From Flavivirga aquatica (GTDB taxonomy: Bacteria > Bacteroidota > Bacteroidia > Flavobacteriales > Flavobacteriaceae), in the NCBI RefSeq assembly GCF_001747085.1, contig NZ_MDJD01000048.1:114376-178375 (forward strand): a stretch of 64,000 nt of DNA, written 5' to 3'. This document shows, piece after piece, positions 35,817-43,837 of this stretch. Under the pieces are notes generated by a model. The model was not told the origin of the DNA and made no database searches. It worked only from the letters and a program-made list of their open reading frames with translations. The position numbers were made by a program, and so were the translations under genes. Within the stretch, counting starts at the first letter, position 1; each line of letters begins with the position of its first letter.

Positions 35817-36593
35817 ATGAAAAAAACTAAATTATTAAAAAAAATCATTTTTTTATCTGCTATTATTGGCTCCAACACAATGACAGCACAAACTTATAAG
35901 TTTTCAGAAGCTAATAATGTAGAAGGCTTCGTAATTCACACGGAATTTAGTACGGTCGAGCAAGCTGATATGGTAGGCACAGATGGGGTGATGATTTTTA
36001 ACATGCCAGACCCAAGTGATCTTGTACCTACTTCTATGCGAGTTGACCAATCAGGTATTATAGATGCAACTAATAATAAATTTTTATCTATTAGATTGCA
36101 AAATAATACAGACGTAACAAATTTAAGGTTGAAAATTCAGAGTACTCCTAGAGCTATATGGTCAGTTCCTATAACTCTAGATACTAATACATCTGAATTA
36201 AAAACGTATACGCTTGAAATAAAAAATTCTGAGTGGACTGGCGATCTATCAAATGTTTTTTTTCAATTTAGAATACCTGGTCAGCGAATGCCAATTACAG
36301 GAACATCAATCGTTATAGATGAAATTTCATTTACTCCAACATTATCATCTAATGACGTAATTAAAGAAGATGTAAGCATTAAAATATTTCCTAGTCCAGT
36401 AAATGAGCAATTAAATGTAATTAGTACAAATACTATTGAAAAAATTGAGATTTATAATCTTTTAGGACAAAAAGTATTAGCTAATAAAAATAGTAAAACA
36501 CTAAATGTAGCTAGTTTATTAAAAGGAGTATATATTGCCAAAATTTATCAAGAAGATAATCTTATTTCAACAAAACAAATAATTAAGCAATAA
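35817..36593 (+). CDS. Secreted protein with T9SS type A sorting domain
   Basis: The 258-residue product has a Sec signal peptide (basic MKKTKLLKK, hydrophobic core, cleavage near MTAQ-TYKF), a beta-rich central domain (about 25-178) of unknown function that resembles a carbohydrate-binding-like sandwich, and a C-terminal type A sorting domain (about 185-258: IKIFPSPVNEQLNV, IEIYNLLGQKVL, GVYIAKIYQED). The T9SS would export it across the outer membrane for release or surface attachment. It has a close paralogue immediately downstream. No catalytic motif is visible; a binding role is only a guess. Confidence 0.83.
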   Translation: MKKTKLLKKIIFLSAIIGSNTMTAQTYKFSEANNVEGFVIHTEFSTVEQADMVGTDGVMIFNMPDPSDLVPTSMRVDQSGIIDATNNKFLSIRLQNNTDVTNLRLKIQSTPRAIWSVPITLDTNTSELKTYTLEIKNSEWTGDLSNVFFQFRIPGQRMPITGTSIVIDEISFTPTLSSNDVIKEDVSIKIFPSPVNEQLNVISTNTIEKIEIYNLLGQKVLANKNSKTLNVASLLKGVYIAKIYQEDNLISTKQIIKQ

Positions 36594-36612
36594 ATTCAAG
36601 AATAGTTAAAAA

Positions 36613-36646
36613 AATAGTTAAAACTATATGATTTTAACTATTTTTT
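36613..36646 (+). terminator. Terminator between the two T9SS paralogues
   Basis: AATAGTTAAAA pairs with TTTTAACTATT across an 8-nt loop and runs into six T residues. It lies 20 nt after the first gene, so the second gene probably has its own promoter. Confidence 0.7.
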
Positions 36647-36688
36647 CATACATTTATTCCGTTAATAAACTAAAATTTAACTAATATT

Positions 36689-37456
36689 ATGAAAAAAAAA
36701 TTACTTAAAAGCGCTTTTGCTTTACTTATTTTTGCTGGGTTAAGCACTCAATTAAATGCCCAATCTTATACTTTTGATAGTGGTCTTGATGGATTTGTAG
36801 CATTTAGCTCTAATACGGTAGCGGCTACTACAGAATCTGGAAGATCTGTAATGGAGTTTGTTCCTTTGTCAGGAAATTTCCCTAGAATTGATCAAACTGG
36901 AGATATTGATGCTGGTACAAATGTATATATGAAAATTGTTATGAAAAATACATCTAACGCAACATCATTAAGATTAAGAGCTCGAGATTCAGGTAATTTT
37001 TGGTTATTAATGGAACCAGATTTCACAGCTGGAGATACAGATTATAAAACCTATAATTTTTTAATTACAGATGCTGCTGATAATTCTCCAGATTGGACTG
37101 GAACGGTAACAGGGCTTGATTTCCAATTTAGAGATGTTACTACTGGTAGTGCAGTTGCAATTACTGGTAGTATATTTATAGATGAAATTTCTTTTACTCC
37201 AACATTATCATCTAGCGATATAACTAAGGATGATGCAAGTCTTAAATTATTCCCTAGTCCAGCAAATGATGTATTAAATGTAAATACACCTAAAGTTATT
37301 GAAAAAATAGAGATTTATAATCTTTTAGGGCAAAATATCTTGTCTGTGAAAAATGCTAGCTCTATAACTGTTGGTAGTTTAGTTAAAGGTATTTATGTAG
37401 CAAAAGTTTTCCAAGAAGGAAATATAGTTTCTACTAAGAGATTCTTTAAGCTTTAA
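36689..37456 (+). CDS. Secreted protein with T9SS type A sorting domain (tandem paralogue)
   Basis: This 255-residue protein has the same architecture as its neighbour: signal peptide ending LNAQ-SYTF, a beta-rich domain with matching blocks (LDGFVAF, RIDQTGDIDAGTN, LRLRARDSGNFW, PDWTGTVTGLDFQFRD) and a sorting domain with KLFPSPANDVLNV and IEIYNLLGQNIL. The junction DEISFTPTLSS is identical in both proteins. The two genes arose by tandem duplication, with the central domain diverging more than the sorting tail. The ligand or substrate is unknown. Confidence 0.83.
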   Translation: MKKKLLKSAFALLIFAGLSTQLNAQSYTFDSGLDGFVAFSSNTVAATTESGRSVMEFVPLSGNFPRIDQTGDIDAGTNVYMKIVMKNTSNATSLRLRARDSGNFWLLMEPDFTAGDTDYKTYNFLITDAADNSPDWTGTVTGLDFQFRDVTTGSAVAITGSIFIDEISFTPTLSSSDITKDDASLKLFPSPANDVLNVNTPKVIEKIEIYNLLGQNILSVKNASSITVGSLVKGIYVAKVFQEGNIVSTKRFFKL

Positions 37457-37459
37457 AAC

Positions 37460-37544
37460 AATAAATATTAATTTAAAAAATTAATATTTATTTGTAACAA
37501 ATTAAAATCCAGTGAATTTTAAATTCGCTGGATTTTTTATTTTA
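37460..37544. terminator. Two hairpins after the second T9SS gene
   Basis: An AT-only 14-bp stem AATAAATATTAATT (37460-37473 with 37479-37492) is followed by a stronger one pairing AATCCAGTGAATT with AATTCGCTGGATT (one G-U pair) that runs into a T-rich tract. The second is the likely rho-independent terminator. Confidence 0.7.
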
Positions 37545-37609
37545 TAAGTTTTTATTTCGAGTTATATAATTAACGTATTTTTATCCTAAATTAACTAATA
37601 ACCTTTAAT

Positions 37610-38446
37610 TTGACTATTCTTATTTTTGAAGATTTTAATATAAAAAACAAAATAATCTTTGGAGTTTTATTAGTTATACTTCTTTTTTTTATTTTTAAAG
37701 TAATAGAAAGAGGGTATGTGCTAATGTATAAAAAGCCTTTGTATAATCATTTTTATTTTTATTTAAAAGAACTTAATTTAGAACAAAAAAGTATTTTAAA
37801 AAATCAATTTTCATTTTATAAAAGACTTACTAAGAAAGAGAAAAAGTATTTTGAACATCGAGTATCGTTGTTTATTGAGGATAAAGAATTTATTGGAAGA
37901 GAAAATGTTTCTTTAACAGATGAAGTCAAGGTTTTAATTGCATCAACAGCAGTTATGCTTACATTTGGTTTTCGCAATTTTTATATAGGTTTTATTTCAA
38001 AAATTATTGTGTATCCCAAAGTATTTTATTCTAACACTAATAAAGCTTTTCATAAAGGAGAATTTAATCCAGGATTAAAAACATTAGTATTATCATGGGA
38101 AGATTTTAAGCTAGGTTTTCATGATGATAAAGACAATTTAAATTTAGGAATTCACGAATTCACACATGCTATACATCTCAACAGTAAGGATAAAAGAGAT
38201 GTAAGCTCAATTATTTTTAATAATTCTTTTAAAGAATTGTCTCAATTATTATCTACAAATGAATCTTTAAGAAAAGAGTTAATAGCATCAGATTATTTTA
38301 GAGCATATGCCTTCACAAATCAATTTGAATTTTTGGCTGTTATTATTGAAAATTTCATTGAGACACCTAATGATTTTAAAGCTGAATTCCCTGAAATTTA
38401 TTCTAAAGTAAAGCAGATGCTAAATTTTAATTTTGCTTGTTATTAG
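37610..38446 (+). CDS. MtfA-like zinc-dependent peptidase (M90-like)
   Basis: The 278-residue protein has one N-terminal membrane helix (about 13-32) and a soluble domain with the zinc motif HEFTHAIH (HExxH) in LGIHEFTHAIHLNS. Upstream blocks ILKNQFSFYKRLTKKEKKYFEHRV and VLIASTAVMLTFGFRNFYI and a downstream FEFLAVIIENFIETP (third ligand region) are typical of MtfA/Mlc-titration-factor-like peptidases. In E. coli MtfA modulates the Mlc repressor; no Mlc is seen here, so the role is unknown. The start is a TTG at 37610; no ATG is available before the helix. Confidence 0.75.
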   Translation: MTILIFEDFNIKNKIIFGVLLVILLFFIFKVIERGYVLMYKKPLYNHFYFYLKELNLEQKSILKNQFSFYKRLTKKEKKYFEHRVSLFIEDKEFIGRENVSLTDEVKVLIASTAVMLTFGFRNFYIGFISKIIVYPKVFYSNTNKAFHKGEFNPGLKTLVLSWEDFKLGFHDDKDNLNLGIHEFTHAIHLNSKDKRDVSSIIFNNSFKELSQLLSTNESLRKELIASDYFRAYAFTNQFEFLAVIIENFIETPNDFKAEFPEIYSKVKQMLNFNFACY

Positions 38447-38463
38447 TTTTTTTACAAATTAAT

Positions 38464-38485
38464 TACCGAACGTTTGGTATATTTG
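38464..38485 (+). promoter_or_regulatory. TetR operator overlapping the tetR promoter box
   Basis: The near-palindrome TACCGAACGTTTGGTA (38464-38479) overlaps TATATTTG (38478-38485), a perfect TAnnTTTG -7 box, 24 nt before the tetR start. The same ACCGA half-site recurs in the palindrome at 39090. A repressor bound here would block RNA polymerase, consistent with autorepression. Confidence 0.75.
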
Positions 38486-38508
38486 AATTTATTTTATATT
38501 TTTGAATT

Positions 38509-39069
38509 ATGAGACCACAAAAAGTTGCAGATCATGTTTTACTAGAAAATATGATTTCGGTATTTCGTTTTAATGGATATGAAGGGGCAAGTTTGAATGA
38601 TTTGGCAAACGCTTCTGGTTTAAAAAAAGCAAGTTTATATCACCGTTTCCCCAATGGAAAAAAAGAAATTGGAAGTGCAGTTTTGGCTTATATAACGGAA
38701 GGTATAACTAATAATATATATCAAGTTTTGGCTGACAAAAATGTTTCTGCTGATATACGTTTAAATACTGTTTTAGAAAATATTAATGAAGTATATGATG
38801 GAGGAAAAAATTCCTGTATTCTAAGAGTATTATCTATGGATTCTGGGTTAGAATTGTTTGGTGACCAAATAAAATTTAGTATGAATATATGGATAGATGC
38901 ATTTACTTTGTTAGGTATTGATTTCGGGTCTACTAAAAAAGAAGCAAAAAGTAAGGCTAATAAAAGTTTAGTTTTAATACAGGGGAGTTTAGTTGTTACA
39001 AAGGCAATGTCAAGTTTAATACCTTTTCAAGAAGCATTAAAGGATTTAAGAAACTTGTATATAGAGTAA
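38509..39069 (+). CDS. TetR/AcrR family transcriptional regulator
   Basis: This 186-residue protein has an N-terminal helix-turn-helix (about 10-55; FRFNGYEGASLNDLANASGL then KKASLYHRFPNGKKEIGSAVL) of the TetR family and a divergent helical ligand domain. The two palindromes, before its own gene and before the next gene, point to it as a local repressor of itself and the DsrE-like/PNPOx-like pair, which it precedes by 57 nt on the same strand. The inducer is unknown. Confidence 0.87.
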   Translation: MRPQKVADHVLLENMISVFRFNGYEGASLNDLANASGLKKASLYHRFPNGKKEIGSAVLAYITEGITNNIYQVLADKNVSADIRLNTVLENINEVYDGGKNSCILRVLSMDSGLELFGDQIKFSMNIWIDAFTLLGIDFGSTKKEAKSKANKSLVLIQGSLVVTKAMSSLIPFQEALKDLRNLYIE

Positions 39070-39089
39070 AAAAATTTAATTATTAATTA

Positions 39090-39105
39090 TACCGAATATT
39101 CGGTA
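39090..39105. promoter_or_regulatory. Perfect 16-bp palindromic operator before the DsrE-like gene
   Basis: TACCGAATATTCGGTA is a perfect palindrome sharing the outer TACCGAA/GGTA with the site before tetR. It lies 21 nt before the DsrE-like ATG and 20 nt after the tetR stop, an obvious repressor site for the downstream pair. Confidence 0.8.
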
Positions 39106-39126
39106 AATAACTATAAATATTTTAAA

Positions 39127-39492
39127 ATGAGTAAAACAGCAATTATTATACTTTCAGATCCAAAGATTGGAACTGATGAAGCTACTGGAAGATTATTAAA
39201 TGGGTTAGCAGCAGCATATGATTTTAAAACAGCAGGAGAAGATGTGAAAATATTATTTCATGGTACGGCAACAAGATGGCCAGAACAACTTCAAAACGAA
39301 GCACATCCAGGTCATAAGATTTATAAACTTATTGAAGATAAAATTGAGGGCGTTTCTGCAGCATGTTCTGAGGTTTGGGGAGCAAATCCATCAGGTTTAG
39401 ATTTGATTACAGGAAATAACATCCCAGGTACGGCAGGTTTACCAAGCATGGTCAAGCTTCAAAAAGAAGGGTATTCGATTCTCATTTTTTAA
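39127..39492 (+). CDS. DsrE-like family protein
   Basis: The 121-residue soluble protein has a DsrE/F-like alpha/beta fold pattern: a beta-strand start TAIIILSDPK, GEDVKILFHGTATRWPEQL in the middle and a late AACSEVWGANPSGL then GYSILIF. Related proteins take part in sulfur relay or are of unknown function; one Cys (in AACSEVWG) stands near the position of the family's reactive cysteine. It begins 21 nt after a palindromic TetR operator and is followed after 13 nt by a PNPOx-like gene, so the pair is one regulated unit. Confidence 0.7.
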   Translation: MSKTAIIILSDPKIGTDEATGRLLNGLAAAYDFKTAGEDVKILFHGTATRWPEQLQNEAHPGHKIYKLIEDKIEGVSAACSEVWGANPSGLDLITGNNIPGTAGLPSMVKLQKEGYSILIF

Positions 39493-39505
39493 AAAATTAA
39501 GAACA

Positions 39506-40423
39506 ATGGGACATACATATCATAAGGGAGAACTCAAGATACAAGAAAAATTTGGAGAACAAAAAATAGCTGATAGAGCAGGTAGAATGATTAATAATGC
39601 AATCATTCCAGGAGCTTCAGCATTTATAGAAAATCAGAATTCTTGTATTATTAGTAGCATGGATATTAATAACAATGTGTGGATTTCGCTCTTAGTAGGA
39701 GAAATTGGTTTTGTTGAAGTTCCAGATTTAACAAATCTATTTTTTAGAAGTAAAAAAATAACAAGTTCAGATACAGATATTTTTTACGATAATATAAAAG
39801 AGAACCCAAATGTAGGTTCTCTTTTTATTGAATTTAGTTCAAGACGTAGATATCGTATTAATGGAAAAGTAATTACTAATGCTATAGGTATAGGGTTAAA
39901 TATTGAAGAAGCTTACCCTAATTGTCCAAAATACATACAGCGAAGATTATCCGCAGTATCAAAAATACTAGAAGCTAATGCGCCTTCAATTAAATCAGGA
40001 GAATCATTATCTCAGTTACATATAGATTGGATAACTAAATCTGATACACTATTTGTAGGCACAGTAGATAGCACTAATAGCTTAGATGCATCTCATAGAG
40101 GCGGGAAGGAAGGTTTTGTTGAGGTTTTAGATGACAATACTTTAAAGATCCCCGATTATAAAGGGAACAAGATGTATAATACTTTAGGCAACATCCTAGA
40201 GAATAAAAATGCTGGTTTATTATTTATTGATTTTGAAAAAAAACGAACACTTCAGCTTACCGGTAAGGCCGAATTATTATTTGACCAAACGACTGAAGCA
40301 GATCATTTAAAAACAACAGGCACTGGTCGTTATTGGTTATTTAAAACTAAAGCATGGATTCAAACAGATAATCATCATCAAATGGAATGGGAGTTTTTAG
40401 ATGCTTCACCTTTAAACCCATAA
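39506..40423 (+). CDS. Pyridoxamine 5'-phosphate oxidase family (split-barrel flavin-binding) protein
   Basis: This 305-residue protein appears to hold two split-barrel halves. The first (about 30-150) has IPGASAFIENQNSCIISSMDINNNVWISLLVGEIGF and the RRYRINGKV strand; the second (about 175-300) has TLFVGTVDSTNSLDASHRGGKEGFVEVLDDNTLKIPDYKGN and FIDFEKKRTLQLTGKAELL, the classical PNPOx-like block. Such proteins bind FMN, F420 or haem and often reduce or sense small electrophiles. The TetR-controlled context with a DsrE-like partner suggests a stress or detoxification role; that is inference. Confidence 0.78.
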   Translation: MGHTYHKGELKIQEKFGEQKIADRAGRMINNAIIPGASAFIENQNSCIISSMDINNNVWISLLVGEIGFVEVPDLTNLFFRSKKITSSDTDIFYDNIKENPNVGSLFIEFSSRRRYRINGKVITNAIGIGLNIEEAYPNCPKYIQRRLSAVSKILEANAPSIKSGESLSQLHIDWITKSDTLFVGTVDSTNSLDASHRGGKEGFVEVLDDNTLKIPDYKGNKMYNTLGNILENKNAGLLFIDFEKKRTLQLTGKAELLFDQTTEADHLKTTGTGRYWLFKTKAWIQTDNHHQMEWEFLDASPLNP

Positions 40424-40442
40424 ATAATAACAGATAAATGAA

Positions 40443-41105
40443 TTATGAATTAGCAATTGCTTTTAAACCTTTCACAGTTTCTAGTTGGTTACTACTCTTA
40501 AAGACATAACTTCCAGCAACTAATACATCTGCACCAGCATCTACTAATCGTTTAGCATTTTTATCGGTAACGCCACCATCAATTTCAATTTGAGTATTTG
40601 CACCTTTGCGTACTATTAATTCTTTTAGTTGTTTTACTTTATTGTATGTGTTTTCTATAAAATTTTGTCCACCAAAACCAGGATTAACACTCATAATACA
40701 TACTAAATCAAGATCATTAATAGTATCTTCTAAAAGATTAATGTTTGTATGCGGGTTAAGAGCTACTCCAGCTTTCATTCCTTCAGCTTTAATAGCCTGT
40801 AATGTTCTGTGTAAATGAGTACAAGCTTCATAATGGACAGTAAGTACATCACTACCTAATTCAGCAAAAGTTTTTATATATCTGTCAGGATCAACAATCA
40901 TTAAATGTACATCAATAGTCTTTTTAGCATGTTCAGTAATGGCTTTTAAAACAGGCATTCCAAATGATATGTTTGGAACAAATACGCCATCCATAATATC
41001 AATATGAAACCAATCTGCTTCACTATTGTTAACCATTTCTATATCACGTTGAAGGTTTGCAAAATCTGCTGCAAGAACTGAGGGAGCTATTAATTTAGAA
41101 GACAT
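40443..41105 (-). CDS. rpe: Ribulose-phosphate 3-epimerase
   Basis: Rpe interconverts ribulose 5-phosphate and xylulose 5-phosphate in the pentose phosphate pathway. The 220-residue TIM barrel starts with APSVLAADFANL, then has the metal-binding HIDIMDGVFVPN, VHLMI, the MSVNPGFGGQ loop and EIDGGV near the end, all diagnostic. It is downstream of the sigma-factor gene on the same strand, but a strong terminator between them makes it a separate unit. Confidence 0.96.
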   Translation of the reverse strand: MSSKLIAPSVLAADFANLQRDIEMVNNSEADWFHIDIMDGVFVPNISFGMPVLKAITEHAKKTIDVHLMIVDPDRYIKTFAELGSDVLTVHYEACTHLHRTLQAIKAEGMKAGVALNPHTNINLLEDTINDLDLVCIMSVNPGFGGQNFIENTYNKVKQLKELIVRKGANTQIEIDGGVTDKNAKRLVDAGADVLVAGSYVFKSSNQLETVKGLKAIANS

Positions 41106-41177
41106 AATTAATTTTAATTTTTTGCAAAGATACTAAAGTCTTTTTCTTTGGAAAGCTATTTGCGAATAGAAAAAATA

Positions 41178-41202
41178 AACCCTCGGTAATCAGCCGAGGG
41201 TT
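41178..41202 (-). terminator. Terminator after the sigma-factor gene
   Basis: AACCCTCGG pairs with CCGAGGGTT across a 7-nt loop. On the minus strand the stem is followed by TTTATTTTTTC. It lies about 80 nt past the sigma-factor stop. Confidence 0.8.
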
Positions 41203-41281
41203 CTTTCATCAATCAAAAAACGAACAGTTATGAGTAACTGTTTGCTACTGTAATTTAGTCGTAATTATTAATAATAAATTA

Positions 41282-42145
41282 CTAACCTAAATAAGTTTTT
41301 AATATTTTACTTCTAGAAGTGTGTTTTAATCTTCTTATAGCTTTTTCTTTAATTTGTCTTACACGCTCACGTGTTAAATCAAATGTTTCACCAATTTCTT
41401 CAAGAGTCATTGGGTGTTGGTTTCCTAAGCCAAAGTATAAGCGAATTACATCTGCTTCACGAGGTGTTAATGTTTCTAAAGCACGTTCAATTTCAGTACG
41501 TAAAGATTCGTGTAATAATTCTCTATCAGGGTTTGGAGATTCACCACTATTTAGTACATCGTATAAGTTAGAATCTTCACCTTCAACTAAAGGCGCATCC
41601 ATACTTACATGACGTCCTGAGTTTTTCATCGATTCTTTAACATCATTGATAGTCATGTCAAGCTCTTTGGCTATTTCTTCTGCACTTGGAGGGCGTTCAT
41701 GACTTTGCTCTAAAAAGGCAAATGTTTTATTAATTTTATTTATAGAGCCAATTTTATTTAGAGGTAAGCGTACAATACGAGATTGTTCTGCTAAAGCTTG
41801 TAAAATTGACTGACGAATCCACCAAACAGCATAAGATATAAATTTAAAACCACGTGTTTCATCAAAACGTTGTGCAGCTTTTATTAAACCTAAGTTCCCT
41901 TCATTAATTAAATCTGGTAACGTTAAACCTTGATTTTGATACTGTTTAGCTACCGATACAACAAAACGTAAATTAGCTTTTGTTAATTTTTCTAAAGCGA
42001 TTTGATCACCAGCCTTAATACGTTGAGCTAATTCAACTTCTTCATCTGCGGTAATTAAGTCTACCTTTCCAATTTCCTGTAAGTATTTATCTAACGAAGC
42101 GGTTTCTCTATTGGTTACCTGCTTCGTAATTTTAAGTTGTCTCAT
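41282..42145 (-). CDS. rpoD: Primary RNA polymerase sigma factor (RpoD/SigA type)
   Basis: The 287-residue protein is the short housekeeping sigma of Bacteroidota, lacking region 1.1. Region 1.2 ([20 protein letters not shown]), region 2 ([39 protein letters not shown] then the -10-binding [15 protein letters not shown]), region 3 and region 4 ([15 protein letters not shown] and the helix-turn-helix [24 protein letters not shown]) are all clear. This sigma reads the unusual TTG/TAnnTTTG promoters noted elsewhere in the window. It is monocistronic with its own terminator. Confidence 0.95.
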   Translation of the reverse strand: MRQLKITKQVTNRETASLDKYLQEIGKVDLITADEEVELAQRIKAGDQIALEKLTKANLRFVVSVAKQYQNQGLTLPDLINEGNLGLIKAAQRFDETRGFKFISYAVWWIRQSILQALAEQSRIVRLPLNKIGSINKINKTFAFLEQSHERPPSAEEIAKELDMTINDVKESMKNSGRHVSMDAPLVEGEDSNLYDVLNSGESPNPDRELLHESLRTEIERALETLTPREADVIRLYFGLGNQHPMTLEEIGETFDLTRERVRQIKEKAIRRLKHTSRSKILKTYLG

Positions 42146-42352
42146 TTAATGTTCTCCTGTAATTTTGTTAGTGAATATTAAGGGCATTCAATGGTTATAC
42201 GTATATATGTCTAATAATGTTACAAAAAAGTTTTAAATTATTTTTTGTTTTCTAGTTTTTAGACCCTAATAACTTTTAAAAGTCACATTTTGAGATGATT
42301 TTAGTTACTAATTTTACTAAATATTTAAAATTTGTTTACCTATCTAGTAAAA

Positions 42353-42382
42353 AAGCTTCATAATCTCGTAATTATGAAGCTT
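42353..42382 (-). terminator. Terminator of the sbtA operon
   Basis: AAGCTTCATAAT pairs with ATTATGAAGCTT across a 6-nt loop. On the minus strand it runs into a T tract (TTTTTTAC). It lies 25 nt past the stop of the small gene at 42408. Confidence 0.78.
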
Positions 42383-42407
42383 AGTTATTAATCTATATGA
42401 ATGGTTT

Positions 42408-42722
42408 TTAATCTTGAATTGATATAGAAATAGTGCCTTCAATTTTTAATTTTTTCCCTTTTAACTTAGCATCGCTAAAAAATGATTTAGCATCAAGTTT
42501 GGCATCAATAAGCTCAGTTATTCTACCATTGTCGTATTCGCATAGATCTTTGGAATTACCTTCAGTTATTGAGAGCCTTTTTAATTTATGATGATTTATT
42601 TTTACATCTAAAACAGAGTTTACTATGTCTGATGCATCAGAAGGGGTAAAAAGGCCATCTACAAGTTTGATGTTTTGTTTTACGATTTTGTTGTCTTTTG
42701 ATGATTTTAAAATTGTTTCCAT
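42408..42722 (-). CDS. Small protein of unknown function, downstream of sbtA
   Basis: This 104-residue soluble, Lys-rich protein has no domain I recognise. It has mixed alpha/beta character, with KQNIKLVDGLFTPSDASDIV, a central KINHHKLKRLSIT and a C-terminal strand pair KLKIEGTISISIQD. It starts 44 nt after the transporter gene and shares its terminator, so the two are co-transcribed. In cyanobacteria SbtA is paired with the PII-like regulator SbtB of similar size; no PII signature is visible here, so any regulatory role is a hypothesis. Confidence 0.65.
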   Translation of the reverse strand: METILKSSKDNKIVKQNIKLVDGLFTPSDASDIVNSVLDVKINHHKLKRLSITEGNSKDLCEYDNGRITELIDAKLDAKSFFSDAKLKGKKLKIEGTISISIQD

Positions 42723-42766
42723 GATTATTTTGTTTTATTTATACTTTGGTTTTGATTCCTTTATTT

Positions 42767-43735
42767 TTAATATGTATTTTGAATGATGAATAAATATAGT
42801 GGCATACCTAATGTAATATTAAAAGGGAATGTAATCGCTAGCGCCATAGGTATATAGAGACTAGGATTTGCTTTAGGTGCGGCTATTTTCATTGCTGCTG
42901 GTACAGCAATATAAGAGGCGCTTGCTGCGAGTATTGCAAATAATAATCTATTTCCTGTATTATCAATAAAAGACCCACTAATTATTGCTACAAGTGAGCC
43001 ATTTATAACAGGGATCACTATAGAAAATATTAAAGCAAACCAGCCTTTCTTTATAAGGTCTGATAGTTTTTTTCCACTGGTAATTCCCATGTCTAGTAAG
43101 AATACAGCTAGAAAGCCTTTAAAAATGTCTGTAGTAAAAGGTTTGATACCTTCTGCTTGAGCATCACTTGCTAAAAAACCAATAATTAGACTTCCTATAA
43201 TTAATAGAACACTTCCGTTAAATAAAGAATGTTGTAATACTGTTTTAATAGGAACATCAGACTTGCCTTTATTTCCTTTTGAAATCATAATCAATAATAA
43301 TCCAATCATTATAGATGGTGCTTCCATTAGCGCCATAACAGCAACCATATGACCATTAAATGGAATTTGTTGCATTTCTAGAAATGCTATAGTTGTGATA
43401 AACGTTACAGCACTTACCGATCCATAAGAAGCAGCAATGGCTCCGGAGTTTTCGATACTAAATTTTTTTCGAAGAATATAATAGGTGTAAATAGGAACAA
43501 TTAAAGCTAAAAAAAGACCAAATAATAATGACCATATTATTTCCAAGGTGAAAACACTGTGAGAGAGTTCTTGCCCTCCTTTAAAGCCAATAGCTAATAA
43601 TAAATAAAGGGATATGAATTTTGATGAATTTTCAGGGATTTTTAAATCACTTTTTAATTGCACAGCAATTATTCCAAGAAAGAAAAAGAGTAAGGCAGGA
43701 TTAGTAAGATTATCTGCTAGTAAATGTAAATCCAT
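42767..43735 (-). CDS. sbtA: SbtA-type sodium-dependent bicarbonate transporter
   Basis: The 322-residue membrane protein has about ten helices and starts MDLHLLADNLTNPALLFFFL, close to cyanobacterial SbtA, a high-affinity Na+/HCO3- symporter. Typical blocks are YLLLAIGFKGGQELS, SGAIAASYGSVSAVTFITT, the second-repeat LLDMGITSGKKL and the ASASYIAVPAAMKIAAPKANPSLYIPMALAITFPFN stretch. The ATG at 43735 is preferred over a TTG 13 codons earlier. Together with a divergent LysR regulator and a small partner gene it forms a locus probably supplying bicarbonate for carboxylases. Confidence 0.85.
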   Translation of the reverse strand: MDLHLLADNLTNPALLFFFLGIIAVQLKSDLKIPENSSKFISLYLLLAIGFKGGQELSHSVFTLEIIWSLLFGLFLALIVPIYTYYILRKKFSIENSGAIAASYGSVSAVTFITTIAFLEMQQIPFNGHMVAVMALMEAPSIMIGLLLIMISKGNKGKSDVPIKTVLQHSLFNGSVLLIIGSLIIGFLASDAQAEGIKPFTTDIFKGFLAVFLLDMGITSGKKLSDLIKKGWFALIFSIVIPVINGSLVAIISGSFIDNTGNRLLFAILAASASYIAVPAAMKIAAPKANPSLYIPMALAITFPFNITLGMPLYLFIIQNTY

Positions 43736-43784
43736 ATAAAATGAGATTGTTAGTTGGTTTATAATTTTGTGCAAAGTTTATATT

Positions 43785-43825
43785 TATATTTCATATATTT
43801 TTATTTATATTTATTATGAAATATA
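43785..43825. promoter_or_regulatory. Inverted repeat between sbtA and lysR, probable LysR-type site
   Basis: TATATTTCAT (43785-43794) and ATGAAATATA (43816-43825) form a perfect 10-bp inverted repeat with 21 nt between arms, inside the divergent sbtA/lysR gap. LysR-type regulators bind dyad sites in such gaps. The spacing is longer than the classical T-N11-A box, so the exact contacts are uncertain. Confidence 0.5.
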
Positions 43826-43837
43826 TAAGTATTGTTT

